A DNA stretch of 64,000 bases from Methanoregulaceae archaeon (GTDB lineage: Bacteria > Armatimonadota > Fimbriimonadia > Fimbriimonadales > Fimbriimonadaceae). The stretch covers positions 186,001-250,000 of the forward strand of contig JADZEW010000016.1 in NCBI GenBank assembly GCA_020850325.1, in the 5' to 3' direction. Under the pieces are notes generated by a model. That model had not been told where the DNA came from. It ran no database searches and was given only the letters and a program-made list of their open reading frames with translations. Positions 26,827 through 35,690 of the stretch are shown one piece after another (the first letter of the stretch is position 1; the number at the start of each line of letters is the position of its first letter). Both the position numbers and the translations under genes were made by a program.

Positions 26827-27921
26827 TCAGCCGTTGGCGAAGGGCTCTCCCGCGAGTCGCGCCGGGCGCTCGACCCAACTCTCCAGGGTCACTCGCTCGC
26901 CGCGCTCACCGGAGCGCACCACCGCTTCCATCGCGTCGAGCACGTGGTAGGCGAGCTCGCCGCCCGCACGTACCGCGCGCCCAACGCATAGGGCGTATGC
27001 CATGTCGCGCACCCCCAACCCCCGGCTGTTTTGCGAGTAAGCCTGACCGATCTGAACCGGATTCCACTCCGCATCCCCCGCCCGGCGAACCCAGACTTCG
27101 CCTCCAAAGCCGTTCGGGTCGGGAACGCGGAGGCTGCCCTCGGTCCCGTAAATCTCGAGATGAGGCATCGTGTGATGCCAGATGTCGAAGCTGGTCGTAA
27201 TCTGCCCGATCGCCCCGTTCTCGAACTCAAGCAGCGCGGCGAGGTGGGTCGGAGTTTCGACCGGCACCTTCTGGCCCTGCTTCGGTTCGCTAGTGATGGT
27301 GCGCTCGGGGAACGTGATGCGGGTCATCGCCTGCACGCTACGTATGGGACCGATCAGGGCGACCAATGCGGTCAGATAGTAGGGCCCCATGTCAAACATC
27401 GGCCCGCCTCCGACCTCGTAGTAGAACTCCGGCGAGGGGTGCCAGCTTTCGTGGCCGTGGCACATCATGAACGCGTTCGCGGCGACGACGTCTCCGATCA
27501 GCCCTTGATCGATGGCGTCCACGCACGCCTGAATGCCTGCTCCCAGAAACGTGTCGGGAGCGCCGCCCACGAACCTGCCATTGCGGCGGGCGGCCTCGAG
27601 CACCATCCTCCCTTCGCGGGTCGTGAGTGCGAACGGCTTCTCGGTGTACACGTGCTTGCCAGCTTCGACGGCGGCGAGGTTGATCTCGGCGTGAGCCTTA
27701 GGAACCGTCAGGTTGAGCACCAAGTCGACTGCTTCATCGTTGAGAAGTTGCTCGGGAGTCAGCACCCGGCCGATCCCTCGGGCGGTCGCGACGATGGCCG
27801 CGCGATCAAGATCAAGGTCAGCCAGCGCGACGACTTCGGTCTCGGGATACGCAGCCAAGTTGTCGAGGTAAATGCCGGAGATGTTGCCGCAGCCGATGAC
27901 GCCAACGCGAAGGGGATCCAT
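26827..27921 (-). CDS. Gfo/Idh/MocA family sugar oxidoreductase
   Basis: This is an NAD(P)-dependent dehydrogenase of the glucose-fructose oxidoreductase/inositol dehydrogenase family, 364 residues. The Rossmann start is VGVIGCGNISGIYL, and the family motif EKPF appears in HVYTEKPFALT, with the catalytic Lys in it. A C-terminal alpha/beta domain includes GGGPMFDMGPYYLTALVAL, where the conserved Asp and Tyr are seen, and HTMPHLEIYGTEGSLRVPDP. The substrate is not given by the sequence; the sugar kinase gene upstream suggests a deoxy sugar or a sugar acid. ATG 27921 lies 6 nt after TAACAT, so this gene may have its own leaderless transcript. Confidence 0.9.
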   Translation of the reverse strand: MDPLRVGVIGCGNISGIYLDNLAAYPETEVVALADLDLDRAAIVATARGIGRVLTPEQLLNDEAVDLVLNLTVPKAHAEINLAAVEAGKHVYTEKPFALTTREGRMVLEAARRNGRFVGGAPDTFLGAGIQACVDAIDQGLIGDVVAANAFMMCHGHESWHPSPEFYYEVGGGPMFDMGPYYLTALVALIGPIRSVQAMTRITFPERTITSEPKQGQKVPVETPTHLAALLEFENGAIGQITTSFDIWHHTMPHLEIYGTEGSLRVPDPNGFGGEVWVRRAGDAEWNPVQIGQAYSQNSRGLGVRDMAYALCVGRAVRAGGELAYHVLDAMEAVVRSGERGERVTLESWVERPARLAGEPFANG

Positions 27922-27942
27922 GCTCGGATGTTACCGCCGCCC

Positions 27943-29271
27943 TTAGCGCGGAGAGAAGCGTACGGTCGTGAAGCTGGCTCCAACCGCCCGCAGGAGATCA
28001 TCCCATCCTGAGAACGCCCCCTGAGCGTGGAATTGCATCGCCAAGTTGCCGAGCAAGGTGGACTCGGCGGGGCCAGCGATGACGTCCCGGCCGGAGCCGT
28101 CCGCCAGCGCCTGGGCGAAGGCCCGGCTCTGCGAGCCGCCGCCGGATAATCGGACTTCGGTGAACTGCCTACCCGTCTGCACTTCGAGCCGGCGCAACTG
28201 AGCCACCGTCGTTTGCACCAGGCTGTTGAGCGCAAGTGATGCCCACTCGGCGGCATCCGAGGAAGCAACGGGCACTTGAGCGGCCAGCACGTCGGTCATC
28301 CGCGGTGGGTTGAAGAACTCTGGCCGCATCAAGTCGGCGGCATCCTTGGTGGGCTTGGCCATGGCCAGCCACTCTGGCACGCCGTACGTCAGTCCCAACT
28401 CTTCGTGCACCCGGTTGATCACGTAGAAGCCGGGGATGTTCGCGAGGTAGCGGATGCAGGCATCGACGGTTCGCTCGTTGGTGAACCCCGGGTCAGTAAG
28501 AATCGGCTGGTCGACCACAGTTCCCAGCAGCGACCACGTGCCCACATTCAGGAATGCCTGATTATCGCGCAACGGACCCAGCCCGAGCACCGCGGAGGCC
28601 GTGTCGTGCGATCCGACCGAAACCCAGCGCACCCCGTCCGCGTCGCCCAAGACCCTCCCCGGACGCTGGGGGGCGCGATCGGGAACTGGCCATCCGATGA
28701 GCTCGAACACTCGGGGCCACCACTGGTCGTCGAGCCCCATCAGCTGGGTCGTCGAGGCCATCGTGAGTTCCGTGTGGCGGACGCCGGTGAGCAGGAATCC
28801 GATGAGGTCCGGCGTGAGCATCCAATCGGTCCCGATCAGGTTTGGCTGATCCTCCGCCCGGGCAGCCAGTTGGTAGAGCGTGTTGAAGGGTTGGTGCTGG
28901 ATGCCGGTGCCAGCGTAAATCTCCTGCTGGTGCGGAGCCAGACGCTCGAACATCGCCTGGTGCGATGGATCTCGGTAGGCAACCGGGGATTGGACAATCG
29001 CTCCGTTTCGATCGACGAATCCGTGATCGACGCCCCACGCATCAATGCCGAACGTGGGCTCCCGAAAGTGATCTGCGGCGTAGGCAACGGCTTCTGTTGC
29101 GATCCCGAGAAGCAGATTGAAGTCCCACTCTAGGCGCCCGTTCCGCTCAATCGGGGCATGAGCGCGTTGGGCGATGACCTCGCTGAGTATTCGACCCTCG
29201 TGGAGACGCCCAGCAGCGAAGCGCACGGAGGTTGCGCCAAGATCGACGGCTACCGCTCCGGCGGGCTTCAT
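27943..29271 (-). CDS. FGGY-family carbohydrate kinase, rhamnulokinase-like
   Basis: The 442-residue protein has the two-lobed FGGY kinase layout. The N-terminal phosphate-binding strand reads AVAVDLGATSVRFAAG, and the middle includes FGIDAWGVDHGFVD, where the Asp is the usual catalytic base, as in rhamnulokinases. The second lobe has VSVGSHDTASAVLG, and LSGGGSQSRAFAQALAD binds adenosine. The order of motifs fits RhaB better than xylulokinase or glycerol kinase. ATG 29271 is chosen because TAGACT lies 7 nt upstream and AVDLG follows soon after. It probably works with the dehydrogenase downstream in sugar catabolism. No isomerase or aldolase is present nearby, so the pathway is incomplete here. 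Confidence 0.85.
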   Translation of the reverse strand: MKPAGAVAVDLGATSVRFAAGRLHEGRILSEVIAQRAHAPIERNGRLEWDFNLLLGIATEAVAYAADHFREPTFGIDAWGVDHGFVDRNGAIVQSPVAYRDPSHQAMFERLAPHQQEIYAGTGIQHQPFNTLYQLAARAEDQPNLIGTDWMLTPDLIGFLLTGVRHTELTMASTTQLMGLDDQWWPRVFELIGWPVPDRAPQRPGRVLGDADGVRWVSVGSHDTASAVLGLGPLRDNQAFLNVGTWSLLGTVVDQPILTDPGFTNERTVDACIRYLANIPGFYVINRVHEELGLTYGVPEWLAMAKPTKDAADLMRPEFFNPPRMTDVLAAQVPVASSDAAEWASLALNSLVQTTVAQLRRLEVQTGRQFTEVRLSGGGSQSRAFAQALADGSGRDVIAGPAESTLLGNLAMQFHAQGAFSGWDDLLRAVGASFTTVRFSPR

Positions 29272-29338
29272 GGCTATGAGTCTACTCGCGCTTGAGTGAG
29301 CGACTCCCACAAGCGATCAGTGCCGGCGACTCGGCCGG

Positions 29339-29905
29339 TCAGAGAGACAAGAACCACGTGTGCATCCGAGGATCATCCGTGAGTTCCGGGTGGAACGACG
29401 TACCAATCCGATTGCCTTCTCGCACCGCGACAATCTGTTCGCCGTAAGTTGCCAAGACCTCAACTGCCGATCCGTGCTGCGTGACGATCGGGGCCCGGAT
29501 GAACACCCCGAGCGTCTCCCCGAATCCCGCCACTGATACCGTGTCCTCAAAGGAGTGAACCTGGGCGCCAAATGCATTCCGACGGACGGTGATGTCGAGC
29601 AATCCGAGCCGGTACTGATCCCGGCCCTCCACCTCGCGCGCCATCAAGATCATGCCCATGCAGGTGCCCCAGATGGGCATGCCTTCGGAGGCGCGAGCGA
29701 CAATGGCTTCGCCGAGCCCGAACCGCTGCATCAGCAAGCCGACCGTCGAGCTCTCCCCACCGGGAATGATGAGTTGATCGACGGTGGCGAGTTCTTCCGG
29801 GGTACGGACTTCGAGGGCATCGACCCCCGAGTCGGCGCCACGCAACGCCGCGATGTGCATGGCGTAATCCCCCTGAACGGCGACAACGCCGACCTTGCGC
29901 TGCAT
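29339..29905 (-). CDS. pdxT: Pyridoxal 5'-phosphate synthase glutaminase subunit
   Basis: PdxT releases ammonia from glutamine and feeds it to the PdxS synthase to make pyridoxal phosphate. The 188-residue protein starts MQRKVGVVAVQGDYAMHIA and has the PdxT signature PGGESSTVGLLM, the nucleophile Cys in WGTCMGMILMA, and the His/Glu pair in TSFHPELT. ATG 29905 follows TACACT by 6 nt, the leaderless pattern. The usual partner gene pdxS is not next to it, in contrast to many genomes where the two are paired; it is presumably elsewhere. The divergent gene on the plus strand is the arginase, 53 nt away. Confidence 0.96.
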   Translation of the reverse strand: MQRKVGVVAVQGDYAMHIAALRGADSGVDALEVRTPEELATVDQLIIPGGESSTVGLLMQRFGLGEAIVARASEGMPIWGTCMGMILMAREVEGRDQYRLGLLDITVRRNAFGAQVHSFEDTVSVAGFGETLGVFIRAPIVTQHGSAVEVLATYGEQIVAVREGNRIGTSFHPELTDDPRMHTWFLSL

Positions 29906-29958
29906 GCCCTCAGTGTACTTGCGGTCGGGGCCGGACGGGCGTGAGTACAATCCCCCCG

Positions 29959-30903
29959 ATGGAGATCATCGGAGTCCCGTTTGACTTGTGCGGCTTCCGT
30001 TTGGGTTCGCGACTTGGCCCAGCGGCGGTTCGATTGGCGGGGCTCGCCGAGGCGATGCTGGCCCTGGAGTACGAGGTGCTCGACGACGGCGATGTGGTCA
30101 TTCCTCCTGCTCATCCCGGAGCTGACGGTATCAAGCAGCACGGCCCGGCGGCGTACGTGTTCACGCAAGTGTTCGAGCGCGTGCAGGAGACGCTGTCTGA
30201 GGGCCACATGCCCCTGGTTATCGGTGGCGACCATTCGATTTCGATCGGCTCGATCGGGGCCGCGTTGGGGGCTTACGATGGCGATTTGGCCGTGCTGTGG
30301 GTCGACGCCCACGCCGACCTGAACACTCCTGCCACTTCGCCGAGCGGCAACCTGCATGGAATGCCGCTGGCGTGTCTTATGCACGAGCCCGCGGGCATCG
30401 AAGGCAAGACCGACGAACAATGGCAGTTGCTGCAGAGAAGGTTTGTGCCGAACCCGCTACGAAGCGATCGGACCGCCTTCCTTGGCCTGCGCGATGTGGA
30501 TGCTGGGGAGAGCGATCGGCTTCAGCGGCTTCCTCGGGGCTACGTCTCGACGATGGCCGACATCGACCGACGCGGGCTCGTGACCGAGGTCGATCGGCTC
30601 TCGGCCTGGATCAAGGGGCTCGGGGTCAAGAACCTCTGGATCAGCTTTGACGTGGACGTCCTCGACCCGATCCTTGCCCCCGGCACCGGCACCGCGGTTC
30701 GTGGAGGCTTGACCTATCGCGAGATGCACCTGCTGGGCGAGATGCTCTATGAAATCCTGGAATCGGATGACTGCCCGGTCCAGCTTGTGGGGCTCGATAT
30801 GGTCGAGATCAACCCGCTGTTCGACACCCATAACGAAACGGGCAAGACGGGCGTGGAATTCATTTCCTCGCTGTTTGGCAAGACGATCTTGGGGAGGCTA
30901 TGA
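29959..30903 (+). CDS. rocF: Arginase
   Basis: This enzyme of the ureohydrolase family splits arginine into ornithine and urea with a binuclear manganese centre. The 314-residue protein shows the three metal-binding motifs: GGDHSISIGS, WVDAHADLNTP and SFDVDVLDP. The stretch DAHADLNTPATSPSGNLHG favours arginase over agmatinase, whose loop reads differently. I placed the start at ATG 29959 (MEIIGVPFDLCGFRLGSRLGP), 7 nt after TACAAT; a GTG at 29941 in the same frame lies upstream of that box. It overlaps the following gene by 4 nt (ATGA), so the pair is co-translated, although the two functions are unrelated on paper. Confidence 0.93.
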   Translation: MEIIGVPFDLCGFRLGSRLGPAAVRLAGLAEAMLALEYEVLDDGDVVIPPAHPGADGIKQHGPAAYVFTQVFERVQETLSEGHMPLVIGGDHSISIGSIGAALGAYDGDLAVLWVDAHADLNTPATSPSGNLHGMPLACLMHEPAGIEGKTDEQWQLLQRRFVPNPLRSDRTAFLGLRDVDAGESDRLQRLPRGYVSTMADIDRRGLVTEVDRLSAWIKGLGVKNLWISFDVDVLDPILAPGTGTAVRGGLTYREMHLLGEMLYEILESDDCPVQLVGLDMVEINPLFDTHNETGKTGVEFISSLFGKTILGRL

Positions 30904-31865
30904 GCCGGGAGTTCGGCCGCCGAGTCTTGATCGAGGAGGCCGAGGCTCTCCAACAGCTGGCCGGTAACCTCGGTGACAGCTTCGACCAGGCGGTCGAGTG
31001 GATGCTTGGCGTCAAGGGCCGGGTGATCACGTGCGGGATCGGCAAGAGCGGCCACATCGCCCGCAAGACGGCAGGCACGCTCAGCAGCACCGGCACCCCG
31101 AGCTTGTTCTTGCAGGCGGCGGAGGCGGTTCACGGCGACCTGGGCATGGTCACCGCCGACGATATCGTGCTGCTCTACACCCACAGCGGCGAGACCGACG
31201 AACTTGTCCGGCTTTTCCCTTCGATCCGAGAAATCGGCGCGCGCACGATCCTAATGACCGGCCGGCCAGAGAGTTCGGCGGGGCGCCTCGCCGATCTGGT
31301 GCTCGACACCGGAGTTACTCGGGAGGCGTGCCCGCACAATCTCGCCCCCACGACGAGCACGACGGCGATGCTGGCCCTCAGCGATGCGCTTTCGGTCGCG
31401 GTGATGGAGCGTCGAGGATTCAGCCGTGAGGAGTTCGCTCGCTTCCACCCGAGCGGGGCGCTGGGCAAGCGGTTGCTGCTGCGGGTCAGCGATGTGATGC
31501 GCCCAACTGCCGAAATCGCGCGGGTCTCTGAGGACACGCCGGTGCTCGACGTGATGCGCGCGATCACCAACGCAGGGGTCGGTGCGGCGGTGGTCTTAGA
31601 TGCCGAGAATCGTCTGGTGGGGTTTGTCAGCGATGGCGACTTGCGCCGGCACTTTGTGAGCAGCGCCGAACCGCTTGATGCCCGCGCGGAAGACCTCATG
31701 GCCCGGTCGGTCACGACGATCAGCGAAGACCTACTCGCCGTCGAAGCGCTCGAAGTGTTTCAGAACCTTCCGCGGAAGATCGGCGAGATGCCGGTGGTAG
31801 GGAAGGATAACCGCATCGTCGGCCTGCTCATGCTGAAAGACTTGCTGCGCTCGGGCATTGTGTAG
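30900..31865 (+). CDS. kdsD: Arabinose-5-phosphate isomerase (Kdo pathway)
   Basis: KdsD converts ribulose 5-phosphate into arabinose 5-phosphate, the first precursor of Kdo in LPS. The 321-residue protein has a SIS domain (about residues 25-170, with ITCGIGKSGHIARKTAGTLSSTG in part and LYTHSGETDEL), then two CBS domains (about 205-320; the first begins DVMRPTAEIARVSEDTPVLD), the layout of the KdsD/GutQ/KpsF family. The SIS active-site His lies in HPSGALGKRLLLRV. The ATG overlaps the arginase stop and GGGGAGG lies 2-3 nt upstream. Its presence fits the lpt operon in showing that the cell makes an LPS with Kdo. A GutQ-type role is possible. Confidence 0.92.
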   Translation: MSREFGRRVLIEEAEALQQLAGNLGDSFDQAVEWMLGVKGRVITCGIGKSGHIARKTAGTLSSTGTPSLFLQAAEAVHGDLGMVTADDIVLLYTHSGETDELVRLFPSIREIGARTILMTGRPESSAGRLADLVLDTGVTREACPHNLAPTTSTTAMLALSDALSVAVMERRGFSREEFARFHPSGALGKRLLLRVSDVMRPTAEIARVSEDTPVLDVMRAITNAGVGAAVVLDAENRLVGFVSDGDLRRHFVSSAEPLDARAEDLMARSVTTISEDLLAVEALEVFQNLPRKIGEMPVVGKDNRIVGLLMLKDLLRSGIV

Positions 31866-31940
31866 CCCCGCCAATCCTGCCACGCCGGTACAAGCCAACC
31901 GGCGACTACTGTATCGCGGAGAACGTTTTCGAGTGATGCC

Positions 31941-32141
31941 CTACGCTGCGCCTTCCACAATCGCGATCGTCAGTTCCCGCTCCAGTCGCGTCCCGCTAAC
32001 CTCGGTCAGGTGCGCATGCCCGAGTTCACGGTGCTTGATGAGCTGGTGCAGATACCCCGCCAACTCGGCCGCCTCATCCTGGGTGAGCGTGATGGCGACG
32101 TCGCTTAAAGACCTTCCTCGTTCGTAATCGGTGATTCTCAT
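31941..32141 (-). CDS. Small conserved-looking protein of unknown function
   Basis: A 66-residue acidic protein, MRITDYERGRSLSDVAITL followed by a helical region (QDEAAELAGYLHQLIKHREL) and a strand (RLERELTIAIVE). The composition is that of a folded small protein, and the codon usage resembles its neighbours. The region before the ATG holds two copies of AGGTGCA 13 nt apart separated by an A-run; the closer could serve as a weak ribosome binding site. It lies in the gap between kdsD and the histidine kinase gene. I see no family. It could still be a chance frame. Confidence 0.5.
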   Translation of the reverse strand: MRITDYERGRSLSDVAITLTQDEAAELAGYLHQLIKHRELGHAHLTEVSGTRLERELTIAIVEGAA

Positions 32142-32215
32142 TCCTGCACCTTTTTTTGCACCTGATATCCATATCGCATGAGCGAGGTAGAAGGTTCCAA
32201 CTTGGGTAGCAAGGC

Positions 32216-34552
32216 CTAGGCGGCGAGGGGGATGGGTCGGAATCGATCGACAATCGCGTCCAGATCCGCTGGTTTAACCGGCTTCGTCAGGTAGTCATCC
32301 ATTCCTACCGCGAGACACTTCTCACGGTCGCCTTGCATCGCGTGCGCCGTAAGCGCGACGATCGGGGTGCGCCGGCCCCGCTCTCGATCTTGCTTGCGGA
32401 TCGCGAGCGTAGCCTCGAACCCGTCGAGCACCGGCATCTGCAGGTCCATCAACACCAAGTCGTATTGCCTGGCGGTCGTGAGTTCTAGCGCCTCGGCCCC
32501 GTTCTCCGCGAACTCAACATGGCATTGATGCCTTCCGAGGATCTTCTCGCAGACCTTGCGGTTAACGAAGTTGTCCTCGACCACCAAGATGCTCATTCCG
32601 GCGACCGAAGTCTTGATGATTTTGGCTTGCTCTGCGGCAACTCGAACATTCAGCCCGCGGTGAACATCAGACATGACTTGAAGCAGTTCACTCTGGCGAA
32701 CGGGTTTGGTCAGCGATCGAATCACTCCGATCTCAGCCAGGGCCGAAGCGCTGAGCAGGTGGTTGACCGACGACAGCATAACCATCGCCGGGGCCTGGAC
32801 TCCATAACGGGCCGAAATCTCCTGAGCAAGCTCGACGCCATCCATGTCGGGCATCTGGAAGTCAAGAAGCACGATGTCCGCCGAGGCCTCTTCGAGCCGC
32901 GCGAGAGCCGCCTCGCCGTGAGCCGCGAGCGTTACGTGACATCCCTGTGCGGTCATGAGCCGAGACAAGACCTTGCGATTCGTCATGTTGTCGTCGACCA
33001 CCAAGATGTCGAGACCATCCAGCGTCCGTGGCGCGTCGATCATCCCTGGCTGCAGGACTTGGGGTTCGAGCGGTAAATCAACCCAGAACGTCGATCCCTC
33101 GCCTTCGCGGCTCTTCATGCCGACGCGACCACCCATGAGCGTGGCCAACTGCCGAACAATGGCCAATCCGAGGCCGGTCCCCCCGTAGCGGCGCGTTGTC
33201 GATCCGTCGGCCTGGGTGAAGCTCTCAAAAATCGCGGCGTGGCGGGACTCGGGGATGCCGATTCCGGTGTCGGTCACGCCGAGGCGCAACCACGTCGGTC
33301 CGTCGTCGATCGGCTCGATGCGCAACGCGACCTCGCCGCTTTCCGTGAACTTCAGCGCATTTGAGACAAGATTCGCGAGGACTTGCTTGATGCGAACCGG
33401 GTCGCCGAACCGCCGGTAGGAGAGTTCTTCATCGAGGTCGACCACCATCTCGATGCCCTTGTCTTGAGCTTGCGACGCGAACATCTCTGCGACTTCCTGG
33501 GCGATCCGCTCAAGGTCCAGTTCCACGTGCTCGATCGTCATCTTTCCGGCTTCGATCTTCGAGAAGTCGAGAATATCGTTGATGATGTGGAGCAGGGTAT
33601 CGGCGCTCTGCAGCACGGTCTCCGCAAAGTCGCGCTGGTCTTCGTCCAGGCGAGTCGAGAGCAACAGCTCAGTCATGCCGATGACGCCATTGAGTGGCGT
33701 TCGGATCTCATGGCTCATGTTCGCGAGGAACTCGCTTTTGAGTTGCGAGGCTTCCATGGCGGCCTCTCGCGCCTCGATCAGTTCTTCCACCATCCGGCGA
33801 CGGTCGGTCACATCGTAGATGGCGCCGTCAAGCACCAGACCACCGTCTTCCTCTGACCACGCGACTTTGCCGCGCTCGGAGACCCAAAGCAGGTTGCCCT
33901 GACGGTTCCGAATGCGATACTCGACGACGTAGCTGCCGCGCTCTTCGACCGCGTGCTCGGCGGCGTGGACCAGTTGGGGATAGTCGGCAGGTTCCACGAG
34001 ATCGACAAACTTGATCTGCCGAGACATGAACTCCTCAGGGGTGTAGCCGAGCAGCGCGGTCACGCTGTCGCTCATGAAGTCGATCTTCCATTGGTCGTTG
34101 ATGATCGCCCGGAAGACGGCGCCGGGAATGTTCGCGACGAGCGCGCGCAGCTTCCGCTCCTGGGCCCGAAGTTGCGCCTTGACATCGGTGAGGTCATCGA
34201 CGATGAAGCAGAAGCGGTTCGGAGTGCCGTCGATTGGGGACAACGTAGCAAGGCGCCATCGGTCACCGGTGGCCGTCTCGCGGTAATACTCAAATCGGAT
34301 GGGTTGGCCGCTCGCGGCACATTCTTGGCTTCGCGTGACCCACTCTTCGCGCAGCGGATCGGGGAGGCCCATCTCTTGGCTCGTACGGCCAATGAACTCT
34401 GAGGGTTTGCGTCCGTGGATGCGGGCGCCATAAGCGTTCATCGCGATGTACACGAAGTCGTCGTCTTGAACCTCTATGACCCCCATCGACAGCGTAACGC
34501 TATCGATGAGCCGGCCTAGGCTCGTGGCTGTTCCGTCGTTTGCACTGACCAC
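32216..34552 (-). CDS. Hybrid sensor histidine kinase with two PAS and two receiver domains
   Basis: The 778-residue soluble protein has no membrane segment. Domains in order: PAS 1 (about 15-125), PAS 2 (about 135-250, ending EYRIRNRQGNLLWVSERG), a HisKA dimerisation helix with phospho-acceptor His281 in ANMSHEIRTPLNGV, a HATPase domain (LVSNALKFTESGEV, DTGIGIPESRHAAIFESF, GGTGLGLAIVRQL), receiver 1 (ILVVDDNMTNRKV, acceptor Asp in LLDFQMPDMDG) and receiver 2 (ILVVEDNFVNRKV, acceptor Asp in LMDLQMPVLDG). There is no Hpt domain, so a separate phosphotransferase would be needed to pass the signal on. The GTG start is uncertain; TATACC lies just upstream. No cognate regulator is adjacent. The gene is divergent from rplK. 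Confidence 0.93.
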   Translation of the reverse strand: MVSANDGTATSLGRLIDSVTLSMGVIEVQDDDFVYIAMNAYGARIHGRKPSEFIGRTSQEMGLPDPLREEWVTRSQECAASGQPIRFEYYRETATGDRWRLATLSPIDGTPNRFCFIVDDLTDVKAQLRAQERKLRALVANIPGAVFRAIINDQWKIDFMSDSVTALLGYTPEEFMSRQIKFVDLVEPADYPQLVHAAEHAVEERGSYVVEYRIRNRQGNLLWVSERGKVAWSEEDGGLVLDGAIYDVTDRRRMVEELIEAREAAMEASQLKSEFLANMSHEIRTPLNGVIGMTELLLSTRLDEDQRDFAETVLQSADTLLHIINDILDFSKIEAGKMTIEHVELDLERIAQEVAEMFASQAQDKGIEMVVDLDEELSYRRFGDPVRIKQVLANLVSNALKFTESGEVALRIEPIDDGPTWLRLGVTDTGIGIPESRHAAIFESFTQADGSTTRRYGGTGLGLAIVRQLATLMGGRVGMKSREGEGSTFWVDLPLEPQVLQPGMIDAPRTLDGLDILVVDDNMTNRKVLSRLMTAQGCHVTLAAHGEAALARLEEASADIVLLDFQMPDMDGVELAQEISARYGVQAPAMVMLSSVNHLLSASALAEIGVIRSLTKPVRQSELLQVMSDVHRGLNVRVAAEQAKIIKTSVAGMSILVVEDNFVNRKVCEKILGRHQCHVEFAENGAEALELTTARQYDLVLMDLQMPVLDGFEATLAIRKQDRERGRRTPIVALTAHAMQGDREKCLAVGMDDYLTKPVKPADLDAIVDRFRPIPLAA

Positions 34553-34615
34553 CGGTATAAACCCCAGTAGAGGTATCGGCAGGTTAGTTTGGACTGATTA
34601 GGGGAGGGGAGCGGG

Positions 34616-34621
34616 TATACT
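34616..34621 (+). promoter_or_regulatory. Probable -10 box upstream of rplK
   Basis: TATACT lies 77 nt upstream of the rplK ATG. A TTGGAC upstream is 21 bp away, too far for a standard spacer. A leader of roughly 70 nt would be unusual among the genes in this window, most of which look leaderless, and leaves room for regulation. Confidence 0.4.
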
Positions 34622-34698
34622 GCGGGATCGTTCGGGGTCGGGCTGACGCTTCCTATATTTGCCGCAGACCACCAACTTCTTGAGGTTTTCGAAACACC

Positions 34699-35124
34699 AT
34701 GGCAAAACAGGTTACGAGCGTCATTAAGCTCAATATTCCCGCCGGCAAGGGTACGCCGGCTCCTCCCGTTGGTCCCGCGCTGGGTCAGGCCGGCATCAAC
34801 ATGATGGAGTTCTTGAAGAAGTTCAACGAGCAGACGGCTCCGCAAATGGGCTTCATGCTGCCCGTCGAGATCAACGTCTACTCGGATCGCTCCTACTCGT
34901 TCATCGTCAAGCAGCCGCTGACGACCGATCTGATCAAGCGCGCCGCTGGCATCACAACCGGTGCCGCGAATCCGAAGCTCGACAAGGCCGGCGTTCTCAC
35001 CAGCGACAAGCTCCGCGAAGTCGCCAAGCTGAAGATGGCCGACCTAAACACCGACGACGAAGAGATGGCGATGCGCATTGTCGCCGGGGCTGCCCGCTCG
35101 ATGGGCGTCCGCGTCGAAGACTAG
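34699..35124 (+). CDS. rplK: Ribosomal protein uL11 (L11)
   Basis: L11 forms the base of the GTPase centre stalk of the large subunit. The 141-residue protein is full length, with the family start MAKQVTSVIKLNIPAGKGTP, the flexible linker region PPVGPALGQAGINMMEF, and the RNA-binding C-terminal domain ending RSMGVRVED. It is normally in a cluster with secE, nusG and rplA-rplJ-rplL. Here it stands alone: the next gene is convergent and unrelated, and rplA is not present. A GAGG motif lies about 14 nt upstream, too far for a strong ribosome binding site. A 22-bp palindrome covers its stop codon and a terminator follows. Confidence 0.97.
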   Translation: MAKQVTSVIKLNIPAGKGTPAPPVGPALGQAGINMMEFLKKFNEQTAPQMGFMLPVEINVYSDRSYSFIVKQPLTTDLIKRAAGITTGAANPKLDKAGVLTSDKLREVAKLKMADLNTDDEEMAMRIVAGAARSMGVRVED

Positions 35125-35133
35125 TCTTCGACG
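35112..35133. repeat. Perfect 22-bp palindrome spanning the rplK stop
   Basis: The two halves are exact inverted copies centred within the stop region (core GAAGACTAGTCTTC), with no loop. It begins in the last codons of rplK and ends 9 nt after the TAG. It may be a factor-binding site or add to the terminator just downstream. Confidence 0.7.
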
Positions 35134-35143
35134 GGCTAACAAG

Positions 35144-35174
35144 ATCGGCCGCTCCCTAGACCGGAGTGGCCGAT
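35144..35174 (+). terminator. Terminator of rplK
   Basis: A 12-bp stem with one G-T pair (arms ATCGGCCGCTCC and GGAGTGGCCGAT, 7-nt loop) followed by TT and then TTT after three bases. It lies between rplK and the convergent CoA-binding gene and could serve both. Confidence 0.75.
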
Positions 35175-35180
35175 TTGCGT

Positions 35181-35690
35181 TTAGGACCGGCGCTGCGCCG
35201 AGATAACCTCGGTGTTCATGCCCGCCCAGTGCAGCATGCCGCCGTAACGGCCGTGCTCCATCTTGATGCACTTGTCCATCACGACCTGGAGTCCCGCCTC
35301 GATCCCGCGGTCGGCAGCAGGGAAGTTGATGATCCGAAGCTGCATCCATACGGCTCGGGCGCCGTTCTGGATCGCCTGTTCGACAATCGCGTCGGCTTCC
35401 TCCGCGGGGCGAAAAATATCCACGATATCCACTGCGAACGGGACGTCGGCCAGACTGGCGTACGCCTTCCGTCCGAGAATCTCCGGAGCCTTGGGGTGGA
35501 CCGGGATCACGTCGTAGCCCTTGTCGATGAGATAGCTCGCGACCATGTTGCTCGCCTTGGTCTTCTCGGTCGAGAGACCGATGATCGCGACCGTCTTCGC
35601 TTCGCGAAGCAGCGCTTGAATCGCCTTCGTGTTCTGATAGCGCTCGCGCTGATCGGCATCGAGCGCGGTGTTCAGCTTGATGTCGCTCAC
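35181..35690 (-). CDS. CoA-binding domain protein, YccU family
   Basis: The 169-residue protein is a single Rossmann-like CoA_binding_2 domain: VAIIGLSTEKTKASNMVASYL, then YDVIPVHPKAPEILG and DIVDIFRPAEEA, which match the YccU family. The family binds CoA or a similar nucleotide, but its cellular role is not settled. Its ATG (35690) overlaps the stop of metY as ATGA, so it is translated together with a sulfur amino acid enzyme. The C-terminal CIKMEHGRYGG matches the end of family members. It is convergent with rplK across a terminator. Confidence 0.85.
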   Translation of the reverse strand: MSDIKLNTALDADQRERYQNTKAIQALLREAKTVAIIGLSTEKTKASNMVASYLIDKGYDVIPVHPKAPEILGRKAYASLADVPFAVDIVDIFRPAEEADAIVEQAIQNGARAVWMQLRIINFPAADRGIEAGLQVVMDKCIKMEHGRYGGMLHWAGMNTEVISAQRRS

